Shown here: one piece after another, positions 1 to 8,271 of the stretch
Layout of the letters: each line of letters begins with the position of its first letter
Position numbering within the stretch: position 1 is the first letter of the stretch
Assembly: GCF_036924715.1 (NCBI RefSeq)
Contig: NZ_JAZHSB010000001.1
Location: 744,001 to 808,000 of the forward strand
Source: Bradyrhizobium sp. AZCC 1721
GTDB lineage: Bacteria; Pseudomonadota; Alphaproteobacteria; Rhizobiales; Xanthobacteraceae
DNA: 64,000 bases
Reading direction: 5' to 3'
Notes under the pieces: model-generated
Database searches by the model: none
Seen by the model: only the letters and a program-made list of their open reading frames with translations
Told to the model about the DNA's origin: nothing
Position numbers and translations under genes: made by a program

Positions 1-1215
1 GCGGGCATCGTCGGGGTATCGACGGCCTTTGCCGCGCGGCAGCGCGGGATGTCGGTCGTACTCGTCGATCGGCGCGAGCCAGGCAGCGAGACCTCATACG
101 GCAATGCCGGCATCATCAGCAGCGGCTCGATCACGCCGCTCAATAATCCATCGCTGTGGACGTCGCTGCCGAAATACCTGACCAACCGCCATGCGGCATT
201 GCGTTGGAATCCGCTTTGGGCGGTGAAGAACGCGGGCTGGGTTGCGCGCTTCTTGGCCAATTCGGCCGCGTCGCGACTTCGGCCGCGCGCGACCGCGCTG
301 CACGGGTTAATCGATGCATCGGCGAAATTGCATCGGGAATGGATCGTGCAAGCGGGAGCGGGACATCGCATTCGCGAGACCGGCTGGCTCAGGGCGTGGC
401 GCAGCGATGCGGTTCTCGCGGCGAAGCAGGAGCAGGCCAAACTGGCTGAATACGGCATCGCCAGCGAATGGCTCGACCGCCAGGCCATCTCCGCGCTCGA
501 GCCGGATATTGTGCCCGTTTATAAAGCGGGCCTGCTGCACACCCAGACCGCCTCGGTCGACTCGCCAGGCGAGGTGGTCAAGGCCTATGCGCGGATGTTC
601 GCGAACGCCGGCGGCCAGGTGAGGCAGGCGGACATCAAGGCGATCCTACCCGACGGCAATGGCTGGCGCGTGGTGCTGGTCGATGGCGAGATTTCGGCGC
701 GGCATGTGGTGGCCGCGCTGGGACCCTGGTCTGCGGATCTGTTGCGGCCGCTCGGCTATCGCGTGCCACTCGCCTTTGAACGCGGCTACCACCGCGAATT
801 CAAGCCGAACCCGGTGCGTGCGTTGCGGCGTCCGATCTATGACATCGACGGCGGCTTCATCATGACGCCGATGGAGCAGGGCATCCGCGTCACCTCAGGC
901 GTCGAACTGACCGATCGCGATGCGCCCTCCTCGTTCGACCAGCTTGACCAGGTGGTTCCGCTCGCGCGCGGCGTCGTGGAGTTCGGCGACGCTGTCGGCG
1001 ATGCATGGCGCGGCTCACGGCCGACGCTGCCCGATAGCCTGCCGATGATCGGACCAGCGCCTCGGCATGCCGGCCTGTGGCTTGCCTTTGGCAACCAGCA
1101 CATCGGCTTCACGACCGGTCCCGCAACCGGCGCCGCCATTGCCGCCATGATTGGCGGCGCGTCGCCGCCGTATGACGTTACGCCGTTCGCGCCGGCTCGC
1201 TACATTCGAGACTGA
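1..1215 (+). CDS. FAD-dependent D-amino-acid dehydrogenase-like oxidoreductase (5' truncated)
   Basis: The reading frame is open from base 1, so the start lies outside the window; 404 residues are visible and end at TGA 1213. The first residues GIVGVSTAFAARQRG, followed by VVLVDRREPG, are the tail of an N-terminal Rossmann dinucleotide-binding fold. SETSYGNAGIISSG and the C-terminal SLPMIGPAPRHAGLWLAFG with HIGFTTGPATG match the DAO/DadA family, which oxidatively deaminates D-amino acids (or related amines) and passes electrons to the respiratory chain at the membrane. It lies 250 bases upstream of a peptide-type ABC uptake operon on the same strand, suggesting catabolism of what the transporter imports. 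The substrate cannot be read from the sequence; glycine or proline oxidase-like activities are alternatives. Confidence 0.85.
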   Translation, partial: AGIVGVSTAFAARQRGMSVVLVDRREPGSETSYGNAGIISSGSITPLNNPSLWTSLPKYLTNRHAALRWNPLWAVKNAGWVARFLANSAASRLRPRATALHGLIDASAKLHREWIVQAGAGHRIRETGWLRAWRSDAVLAAKQEQAKLAEYGIASEWLDRQAISALEPDIVPVYKAGLLHTQTASVDSPGEVVKAYARMFANAGGQVRQADIKAILPDGNGWRVVLVDGEISARHVVAALGPWSADLLRPLGYRVPLAFERGYHREFKPNPVRALRRPIYDIDGGFIMTPMEQGIRVTSGVELTDRDAPSSFDQLDQVVPLARGVVEFGDAVGDAWRGSRPTLPDSLPMIGPAPRHAGLWLAFGNQHIGFTTGPATGAAIAAMIGGASPPYDVTPFAPARYIRD

Positions 1216-1477
1216 GCTGGCGCACCCGGCGCCAAACTGGACTCGTTCGGACTCTTTTGACCGCAAAAGTTGCACCGGACCGGGTGCTTGTCGCATGATT
1301 GCAGCCTGCAATGGCACACACATTGCATCGTCGCAACAGGCAGGCGTCGCGTTGGGAAATCGTTGCAATCGTCCCTTGCATGGGACGACAGTTTGGTGAC
1401 ACTTGCCCTTGCTTCGCCGACCCGAGGCATGCGCCTGCGCGCCGGTCGGCGCTGGAGTTTGTTGATGTTGCGTCTGA

Positions 1478-2383
1478 TTGCCGCGGCGTCTTGCTCTCGG
1501 TGTGCTGGTCGCGCTGACCGTCATGACGCTTGCATTCCTGCTGACGCGGCTGTCCGGCGACCTTGCGGTTTCGATCGCGGGCCCGCAGGCGACGCAGGCC
1601 GACGTCGAAATCGTGCGCAAGGCCTACGGCCTCGACCGCCCGCTCTATGTCCAGTTCTTTGCCTGGACCGGCCGCGCCATGGTCGGTGATTTCGGCCAGA
1701 GCTATTTCTTCAAGGACAGTGTGGCGAACCTGATCCAGAAGCGGCTGCCGATCACGCTGACGCTCGGCCTGGTCGGCTTAAGCCTCGCCTTGCTGATCTC
1801 GCTGCCGCTCGGCATCCTGGCGGCGCTGCGCGAAAACACCTGGATCGACCGCGGCGTCACCCTGTTCACGATGGTCGGGCAGGCAGTGCCGAGCTTCTGG
1901 CTGGCGCTGATTCTGATGATCGTGCTCGGCCTGCAGCTCGGCATCCTGCCCATATCAGGCACCGGCACCTGGCAGCATTTCGTGATGCCCGGCATCGTGC
2001 TTGCCTTCACCGCGATCCCGGCGCTGACGCGGCTGACGCGCTCCGGCATGATCGAGGCGATGGCCTCCGATTACATCCGCACCGCCCGCGCAAAAGGCCT
2101 GTCGCGGGCGCGCATCATCTTCAAGCACGCGCTGCGCAACGCCGCCATTCCCGTGGTGTCGATCGCGGCGGTCCAGCTCGGCTTCATGCTGGGCGGCTCG
2201 ATCGTCATCGAAACGGTGTTCGCGCTGCATGGCGTCGGCTATCTCGGCTGGGAGAGCATCGCCAAGAACGATTTCCCTGTCGTGCAGGCGGTGGTGCTGG
2301 TGCTGGCCGTGTTCTATATCGGCCTCACGCTCTTGGCCGACATCCTCAATGCGCTGCTTGATCCGAGGCTGAGGACCGGATGA
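1478..2383 (+). CDS. ABC transporter permease, DppB/OppB type
   Basis: Inner-membrane permease of the peptide/nickel ABC importer class. About six hydrophobic segments are visible; the cytoplasmic coupling loop (EAA-type) lies near residues 190-215 (ARAKGLSRARIIFKHALRN), and LDPRLRTG is the typical end of the DppB family. The frame begins right after a TGA at 1475, so the only long start is TTG 1478. A better start, ATG 1465, has a GGAG motif 7 bases upstream and encodes MLRLIA, the usual N-terminus of this family, but lies in another frame; dropping one base near 1483 would join the two. The 5' end is therefore either frameshifted or mis-sequenced, and the true start is uncertain. The stop overlaps the next permease start (ATGA). 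Confidence 0.88.
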   Translation: MPRRLALGVLVALTVMTLAFLLTRLSGDLAVSIAGPQATQADVEIVRKAYGLDRPLYVQFFAWTGRAMVGDFGQSYFFKDSVANLIQKRLPITLTLGLVGLSLALLISLPLGILAALRENTWIDRGVTLFTMVGQAVPSFWLALILMIVLGLQLGILPISGTGTWQHFVMPGIVLAFTAIPALTRLTRSGMIEAMASDYIRTARAKGLSRARIIFKHALRNAAIPVVSIAAVQLGFMLGGSIVIETVFALHGVGYLGWESIAKNDFPVVQAVVLVLAVFYIGLTLLADILNALLDPRLRTG

Positions 2384-3261
2384 GCGAGCCGATTGCCATT
2401 CAGGCGCCGCAGCCTTCGAGCATAGGTAGCTCGCGCATCGGCGCCGCCGGCTTTGCGATCGGGATTGCCATCGTCGCGATCGTCGTCGCGGCGGCGCTCG
2501 TCGGCAACGCGCTGGTGCCGCAGGATCCGTTCACCCAGGACCTCGGCAATCGCCTCAAGCCGCCGTTCTGGATGGAGGGCACCCAGCCGGGCCACTGGCT
2601 CGGCACCGATCAACTCGGCCGGGATTATCTCGCGCGGCTGGTCTATGGCGCGCGCATTTCGCTCCTGATCGGCATCATGACGGTGATCACGTCGGGGCTG
2701 ATCGGCATCACGCTCGGCGTGCTCGGTGGGTTTTTCGGCGGCCGCGTCGACGATTTCGTGCTGTTCGCCATCACGACGCGATTGTCGATCCCTGTCGTGC
2801 TGGTCGCGCTTGCGGTGGTCGGGCTGATGGGATCGGGCCTCGGGCTCGTCGTCGCCACCCTCGGGCTGTTGTTGTGGGACCGCTTCGCGGTCGTCGCGCG
2901 CGCGACCACCATGCAGGTTCGCAACCACGACTACGTCAGCGCGGCCTGGTGCGCCGGCGCCTCGATGCCGCACATCCTGATCAAGGAGATTTTGCCGAAC
3001 ATCGCGAGCCATCTTGCCGTGGTGGCAACGCTAGAGATGGCGCTGGCCATCCTGCTCGAGGCTGCCCTTTCGTTCCTGGGGTTGGGCGTGCCGCCGCCGC
3101 TGCCGTCCTGGGGGCTGATGATCGCCGAGGGCAAGGACTACATGTTCTTTTCGCCCTGGGTGATCATGATCCCCGGCGTAGCCCTGGCAGTTTTGGTGCT
3201 CGGCATCAATCTGGTCGGCGACGGACTGCGCAATCTGCTCGGCGCGGAGCGGCTGCGATGA
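2380..3261 (+). CDS. ABC transporter permease, DppC/OppC type
   Basis: Second membrane subunit of the same importer, 293 aa. An N-terminal membrane segment (about residues 20-45) is followed by a periplasmic stretch with HWLGTDQLGRDYLARL, a hallmark of DppC proteins, then further membrane helices. The EAA-like coupling loop AAWCAGASMPHILIKEIL lies near residue 190, and the C-terminus ends with GDGLRNLLGAERLR. Its ATG 2380 overlaps the dppB-like stop and its own stop overlaps the ATPase start, so translation of the operon is probably coupled. The family imports di- or oligopeptides, nickel chelates or related solutes; the substrate is not determined here. Confidence 0.92.
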   Translation: MSEPIAIQAPQPSSIGSSRIGAAGFAIGIAIVAIVVAAALVGNALVPQDPFTQDLGNRLKPPFWMEGTQPGHWLGTDQLGRDYLARLVYGARISLLIGIMTVITSGLIGITLGVLGGFFGGRVDDFVLFAITTRLSIPVVLVALAVVGLMGSGLGLVVATLGLLLWDRFAVVARATTMQVRNHDYVSAAWCAGASMPHILIKEILPNIASHLAVVATLEMALAILLEAALSFLGLGVPPPLPSWGLMIAEGKDYMFFSPWVIMIPGVALAVLVLGINLVGDGLRNLLGAERLR

Positions 3262-4235
3262 GTGCGCTCTTGGACGTGGAGGAGCTTCAGGTAACGTTCG
3301 GCCGCACCGCGGCGGTGCGCGGCGCCTCGTTCCGGGTCGAGAGGGGCGAGACTCATTGCCTGGTCGGCGAGTCCGGCTGCGGCAAGTCGGTGACCGCGCT
3401 GGCGGTGATGAGCCTGCTCGCCCGCGGCGGCCAGCGTTCGGCGAAACGGATGCGTTTTGCCGGTACCGACCTCACATCGCTGTCGGACCGCGAGATGGCG
3501 CGCCTGCGCGGCAACCGCATGGCGATGATCTTTCAGGAGCCGATGACCAGCCTCAATCCGGCCTTCACCATCGGTTCGCAGATGGCGGAGGTGATGACGC
3601 GCCACAAGGGCGGCTCGCGCGCGGCGGCCCTCGACCGCGCCGCCGAATTGATGGGCCGCGTCGGCATCACCGCACCTGGCATGCGGCTCGGCCAGTTTCC
3701 GCACCAGCTCTCCGGCGGCCTGCGCCAGCGCGTGATGATCGCGATGGCGCTGATGTGCGATCCGGAACTGTTGATCGCCGACGAGCCGACCACCGCGCTC
3801 GACGTCACCGTGCAGGCGCAGATCCTGCGGCTGCTCGCCAATCTCAAGCGCGAGCTCGGCCTCTCGATCCTGCTGATCACCCATGACCTCGGTATCGTCG
3901 CGCGCGTCGCCGACCACGTGTCGGTGATGTATGCCGGCGAGGTCGTCGAGCGCGCGCCGACTGCGGACCTGTTCCGCGCGCCGCAGCATCCCTACACCCG
4001 CGGTCTTCTGTCCTGCGTGCCGGTGCCCGGCCGCGTGCAGCGCGACCGGCCGCTCGGCTCGATTCCCGGCGTTGTGCCGGCGATCGGGCCAGGCTTTGCC
4101 GGCTGCGCCTTTCGCTCGCGCTGCGCCCACGCCAATGAAACGTGTACACGCGCGATACCGCGGCGTCGGACGGGCGATGCGCACGATTATCTTTGCCGGC
4201 TCGAGCCGGACTGGGCGGAGCTGCAACCCGCATGA
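3258..4235 (+). CDS. ABC transporter ATP-binding protein, DppD/OppD type
   Basis: Nucleotide-binding subunit, 325 aa, starting at ATG 3258 inside the ATGA overlap with the preceding permease. It shows Walker A GESGCGKS near residue 40, the Q-loop MIFQEP, the ABC signature LSGGLRQR (Leu replaces the more common Gln), Walker B LLIADEPTTALD and the switch His in ITHDLG. The C-terminal Cys-containing oligopeptide-transporter extension GCAFRSRCAHANETC is typical for DppD/OppD; its cysteines bind an Fe-S cluster in some homologues. It works as a heterodimer with the next ATPase to power import through the two permeases. Confidence 0.93.
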   Translation: MSALLDVEELQVTFGRTAAVRGASFRVERGETHCLVGESGCGKSVTALAVMSLLARGGQRSAKRMRFAGTDLTSLSDREMARLRGNRMAMIFQEPMTSLNPAFTIGSQMAEVMTRHKGGSRAAALDRAAELMGRVGITAPGMRLGQFPHQLSGGLRQRVMIAMALMCDPELLIADEPTTALDVTVQAQILRLLANLKRELGLSILLITHDLGIVARVADHVSVMYAGEVVERAPTADLFRAPQHPYTRGLLSCVPVPGRVQRDRPLGSIPGVVPAIGPGFAGCAFRSRCAHANETCTRAIPRRRTGDAHDYLCRLEPDWAELQPA

Positions 4236-5182
4236 CCGCCGCGATCGAGGTCGAGAACCTGCGGTGCGAATTCCGCGTCCACACCGGACTGATGTCGGCG
4301 GAAAAGCGCGTGGTCGCGGTCGACGATGTCACGTTCAGCGTGCCGGCCGGTAGCGTGCTCGGCATCGTCGGCGAGTCCGGATGCGGCAAGTCCACGCTGG
4401 CCCGCCTGATCCTCGGGCTGCTCAAGCCGACGGCGGGAACCGTGCTGGTCGATGGCAAGCGGCTGTTCGACCTCGACCGCAAGGCGCGGGCGCGATTGAT
4501 CCAGCCGGTGTTCCAGGATCCGTTCGCCTCGCTCAATCCGCGCCGGCGCATCAAGGATATCGTCGCGCTGCCGCTTGCAGCCCAGGGCACTTTCTCGCGC
4601 GGCGAGATCGAGCGCCGGGTCGGCGGCATTCTCGAGCGCGTTGGCCTGTCGGCCGCGATGGGCGAACGCATGCCGGCGCAACTCTCCGGTGGGCAACGCC
4701 AGCGCGCGGCGATTGCCCGCGCATTGGTGCTGGAGCCGCGGATCGTGATATGCGACGAGCCGACCAGCGCGCTCGACGTCTCGGTGCAGGCGCAGATCCT
4801 CAATCTCCTGGCCGACCTGCGCCGCGACCTCGGGCTCACTTACCTTTTCATCAGCCACAATCTCGCCGTCGTCGAGCATGTCGCGAGCGAAGTCGCGGTG
4901 ATGTATCTCGGCCGTTTCGTCGAGCGGAACGAAACCGACGCGCTGTTTCGCAAGCCCCGCCACCCCTACACCCAGGCGCTCCTGGAAAGCGTGCTGACGC
5001 CGGAGCCGGGCAAGGGCGTGCCGGACATTGGTCTCGGCGACGCCATGCCGGATCCGTCCAATATTCCGCCGGGCTGCCGGTTCAACCCGCGCTGCCGCAT
5101 CGCGGTCGAGCGCTGCCGCCATGAGGCGCCAATGCCCATGGTCCGCCCGCCCCAGGGAATGGTAGAGTGTCATCTGGCATAG
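4232..5182 (+). CDS. ABC transporter ATP-binding protein, DppF/OppF type
   Basis: Second nucleotide-binding subunit, 316 aa, starting at ATG 4232, which overlaps the previous stop. Walker A is GESGCGKSTLARL near residue 48, the signature LSGGQRQRAAIARAL is canonical, Walker B is IVICDEPTSALD and the His switch is ISHNL. The C-terminal extension with CRFNPRCRIAVERC marks the oligopeptide-transporter clade. The N-terminal SAEKRVVAVDDVTF is the usual DppF entry into the ABC fold. It pairs with the preceding ATPase; the binding-protein gene follows 44 bases downstream. Confidence 0.93.
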   Translation: MTAAIEVENLRCEFRVHTGLMSAEKRVVAVDDVTFSVPAGSVLGIVGESGCGKSTLARLILGLLKPTAGTVLVDGKRLFDLDRKARARLIQPVFQDPFASLNPRRRIKDIVALPLAAQGTFSRGEIERRVGGILERVGLSAAMGERMPAQLSGGQRQRAAIARALVLEPRIVICDEPTSALDVSVQAQILNLLADLRRDLGLTYLFISHNLAVVEHVASEVAVMYLGRFVERNETDALFRKPRHPYTQALLESVLTPEPGKGVPDIGLGDAMPDPSNIPPGCRFNPRCRIAVERCRHEAPMPMVRPPQGMVECHLA

Positions 5183-5226
5183 GGCGTGCTTCACGCCGCC
5201 TGTAAACGCGAATGATGGAGGGCAAT

Positions 5227-6756
5227 ATGCGTATGCAAAACAAGCTCGGCGCGGCCATTCTGGCCGTGGTTCTATCGGGAGCCGGTGCGTTGCCCGCTTC
5301 CGCGCAGAAATCCGCCGACACGCTGCGGATCGTGATGCGCGACGCGCTGCCCAACATCGATCCCTTCTACAACAATTTGCGCACCGGCGTGGTGATGCAC
5401 CACCAGGGCTGGGATGCGCTGGTCTACCGCAATCCCGATACGTTCAAGCTGGAGCCGCTGCTCGCAGCCGAATGGAAGCTGCCGGATCCGACCACGATCG
5501 AGTTCAGCTTAAGGCCCGGCGTCAAGTTTCATGACGGCAGCCCGTTCACGGCCGACGACGTCGTTTACACCATCAATATCGTCGCCGATCCGGCGAGCCG
5601 CGTCTCGACCCCGTCGAATTACAACTGGATCGACAAGGCGGAGAAGACCGGCGACCTTTCGGTGCGCGTCAAGCTGAAGCGGCCGAACCCGGCGGCGCTG
5701 GAATATTTCGCGCTGGTGCTGCCGATCTATCCCAAGGCCTATCGCGAGAAGGTCGGCGCAGAAGGTTACGCCAAGGCGCCTGTCGGCGCGGGTCCCTACA
5801 AGGTGACGAAGGTCGAGCCCGGCGTCTCCATCGACTTCGAGCGCTTCGAGGACTACTGGGCCGGCAGTCCCAAGGGGAAGCCTGCGATCAAGAAGATGAG
5901 TGTGCGCTTCGTGCCGGATGCCGGCACCGAGATGACCGAATTGCTCGCCGGCCGCGCCGACTGGATCTGGAACATGAACCCGGACCAGCTCGAGCCCGTG
6001 AACCGGATGCCGCATCTGCAGGCGGTGCGCAAGGAATCGATGCGGATCGGCTTTCTCTCGATGGATGCGGGCGGCCGCACCGGCGCCGACAATCCCCTGA
6101 CCAAGCTCAAGGTGCGGCAGGCGATCTGGCACGCGATCGACCGCAAGGCGATCGCCGACAAGCTCGTCACCGGTGGTAGCCGCGTTCCGGCTGCGCCCTG
6201 CTTCCCCTCGCAGTTCGGCTGCGATGCCGAAGCCGCGGTGGCCTACACCTACGATCCGGCCAAGGCCAAGCAGCTTCTCGCCGAGGCCGGTTATCCCGAT
6301 GGATTCGACGTCGAGCTTGCCAGCTACGTGCTGCCGCAATGGGGCTCCTCGGTGCAGAACTATCTGCACGCGGTCGGCATCCGTGCCAAGCTCAACCAGC
6401 TCCAGACCGCGGCGCTGATCCAGCGCGCCAAGGCCGGCGAACTCAGGATGTATCTCGGAAGCTGGGGCAGCTATTCGATCAACGACGTCTCGGCCATTCT
6501 GCCGAACTACTTCGATGGCGGCGCCGACGACTATGCGCGCGATTCCGATGTGCAGAAATGGCTGCTTCAGGGCGGTTCATCCATCAACCCGGAGGTGCGC
6601 AAGGAGGCCTATTCGGCGGCGATCAAGAAGATCACCGAGCAGGCCTACTGGGCGCCGCTGCACACCTATGTAACGACCTACGGCCACTCCAAGCAGCTCG
6701 ATTTCACGCCATACCCGGACGAACTGCCGCGGTTCTATCTGGCGAAGTGGAAGTAG
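5227..6756 (+). CDS. ABC transporter periplasmic solute-binding protein, peptide/nickel (SBP family 5)
   Basis: A 509-aa exported binding protein. ATG 5227 was chosen over ATG 5212 because GGAGGG (5217-5222) lies just upstream; ATG 5233 is also possible. A signal peptide (about residues 1-26, cleavage after ASA) precedes DTLRIVMRDALPNIDPFYNN. The family-5 signature appears as ITEFSLRPGVKFHDG-like text (IEFSLRPGVKFHDGSPFTADDVVYTI) near residue 95, and VRQAIWHAIDRKAI is the typical second-lobe helix. It captures substrate in the periplasm for the four upstream membrane and ATPase subunits. Last gene of the operon. The ligand is unknown; the neighbouring D-amino-acid dehydrogenase and amidase suggest a nitrogen-containing compound. 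Confidence 0.93.
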   Translation: MRMQNKLGAAILAVVLSGAGALPASAQKSADTLRIVMRDALPNIDPFYNNLRTGVVMHHQGWDALVYRNPDTFKLEPLLAAEWKLPDPTTIEFSLRPGVKFHDGSPFTADDVVYTINIVADPASRVSTPSNYNWIDKAEKTGDLSVRVKLKRPNPAALEYFALVLPIYPKAYREKVGAEGYAKAPVGAGPYKVTKVEPGVSIDFERFEDYWAGSPKGKPAIKKMSVRFVPDAGTEMTELLAGRADWIWNMNPDQLEPVNRMPHLQAVRKESMRIGFLSMDAGGRTGADNPLTKLKVRQAIWHAIDRKAIADKLVTGGSRVPAAPCFPSQFGCDAEAAVAYTYDPAKAKQLLAEAGYPDGFDVELASYVLPQWGSSVQNYLHAVGIRAKLNQLQTAALIQRAKAGELRMYLGSWGSYSINDVSAILPNYFDGGADDYARDSDVQKWLLQGGSSINPEVRKEAYSAAIKKITEQAYWAPLHTYVTTYGHSKQLDFTPYPDELPRFYLAKWK

Positions 6757-7106
6757 AGCTGGCGGGTTGCCCGGAGAAAGCAGCGATGGAGCGGGATGAC
6801 GATTCGAAGATCAGTCATCCCACTCCACACCATCAAGCGGGCAGCACGCCCAGACTGACTGCAACGAACGCAGGTCCGTTGACGGCGGCGTGCAGGGCGA
6901 TGTCCACGGTGGCGTTCCTTGAAAACTTCGGAGGGCGCTTCATCAAATGACCGTGTCCTTGAGGAGCGATTGCAGGAACAGCGCGTTTCGGTTGGGAGCA
7001 TAACCCGGGGATCACCACTACCGCGCGGACCTGTCATGTTGTTTCCATCAATCATCGCATCGCTCGGCTGACAACAGCGGCTGGCGATTTCGCGGTACAT
7101 CTCCAA
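6757..7106. other. 350-base gap after the ABC operon
   Basis: No convincing gene. A hairpin with 8-bp arms (6793-6800 with 6814-6821, GGGATGAC/GTCATCCC) lies 37 bases after the ABC operon stop and could end transcription, though no T-run follows. On the minus strand a short frame from about 6944 to 6833 (36 codons from ATG, starting MKRPPKFSRN) has GC-rich third positions but no ribosome-binding site, so it is not called. Confidence 0.4.
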
Positions 7107-8252
7107 ATGGCAACGGCTTCGATCAGATGGTGGTGTCGCGCTGCAGGGCTGACCTTTCTGCTTGCCTGCCTGTCCGGCTCGGCGCCAGTTGGCATTGCCG
7201 ACCCTGATATGGAATCGCGGGTTCGAGACCTCGTGGCAGGCCACCTCGCCCCCGAAGCGACGGCTGATCATCCGGGCGGGGCCGCATCCGCAGTTTACAT
7301 CGCAGGCCGCGTGGAGTTTTTTAATTACGGCTTCGCGGATCAAGCCAGGAAAACGACAATCACGTCGGACTCGCTGTTCAATATCGCGTCCATGCGCAAG
7401 GTGTTTGAAGCTACGCTGGTGGCGCTCGGAACGCTTCGTGGCGAACTGAGGTTGGACGATCCCATCGACAAATACGTCACCGAATTGCGGGGGGACTATA
7501 TTCGTCGGGTCACGATCGGCGAGCTTGCAAGCCATACGTCCGGCCTGCTGCTGGCAACGGATCATCCGCCCTGGCCCAACGAGACGTACTCGTTGGCCGA
7601 GTTTCTCGACATGCTCAACGCCTGGACTCCCCATGCGGGCGAGCAGCCGGGCAGGCAGCGCGTCTACACGCACGCCGGCTATGTGCTGTTGCAGCTCGCG
7701 CTCGAGCGTCGGTATGGGCTTCCAATCAAGGAACTGGTCGAAACCCGCATCCTGAAGCCTCTCGGCATGAACTCGACGCTGCTTCCGGACCGCGGGCCGG
7801 ACAATCGCGCCATCATGAGTCCGGAGTTCATGCAGCGCGCCGTCCAGGGCTATTCCGAGGACGGAACGCCAATCGGGCCGCCGGGTAACCAACAGAGCTA
7901 TTATCATTTCGCCGGGACCGGACAGATGTTCTCGTCGGCGAGGGATCTGGCGATCTTCCTTGCTGCCTGTGTCGACGGCAGAGCGATCGATCCGCAGTTG
8001 CGCGAAGCCTTGCAGATCACGCAGCGCGAGATGTTCCGTGTGAGCGAGATGTTTGGACAGGCGATGGCCTGGGAGAATGTCGACGTCGACGGGATAAGCA
8101 TCGTCGACAAGCCGGGCGGTCTCAACAACGCATCGGCCTATATGGGGCTGGTCCCCGCGCGAAAGATCGGCATGCTCCTGCTCGCCAACCGCGCCAACTT
8201 TCCGACAGAAATGGCTCGCTACCGTATACTTCCGGCGCTATCCCGAATGTAG
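7107..8252 (+). CDS. Secreted serine hydrolase of the class C beta-lactamase/DD-peptidase fold
   Basis: A 381-aa protein with an N-terminal hydrophobic export signal (about residues 13-30). The active-site S-x-x-K motif is SMRK at 95-98 (within LFNIASMRKVF). The second motif is YTHAGY rather than Y-x-N, and the third is DKPGGLNN in place of HKTG/KTG, so the canonical beta-lactamase motifs are degenerate. Family members include esterases, D-aminopeptidases and penicillin-binding-protein-like enzymes; a true beta-lactamase is less likely. It follows the ABC operon on the same strand and converges with the amidase gene. Annotated starts at ATG 7107; no strong Shine-Dalgarno is visible. Confidence 0.85.
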   Translation: MATASIRWWCRAAGLTFLLACLSGSAPVGIADPDMESRVRDLVAGHLAPEATADHPGGAASAVYIAGRVEFFNYGFADQARKTTITSDSLFNIASMRKVFEATLVALGTLRGELRLDDPIDKYVTELRGDYIRRVTIGELASHTSGLLLATDHPPWPNETYSLAEFLDMLNAWTPHAGEQPGRQRVYTHAGYVLLQLALERRYGLPIKELVETRILKPLGMNSTLLPDRGPDNRAIMSPEFMQRAVQGYSEDGTPIGPPGNQQSYYHFAGTGQMFSSARDLAIFLAACVDGRAIDPQLREALQITQREMFRVSEMFGQAMAWENVDVDGISIVDKPGGLNNASAYMGLVPARKIGMLLLANRANFPTEMARYRILPALSRM

Positions 8253-8271
8253 ATGGTGCCGAGCGCGCCGT

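Noticed and set aside
6735..7907. 390-codon minus-strand frame antisense to the beta-lactamase-fold gene
   Set aside because: No domain or ribosome-binding site; the plus-strand gene has a signal peptide and SMRK motif.
7107..8252. True class C beta-lactamase
   Set aside because: Only S-x-x-K is canonical; the YTH and DKPG motifs differ from Y-x-N and KTG, so resistance is not claimed.
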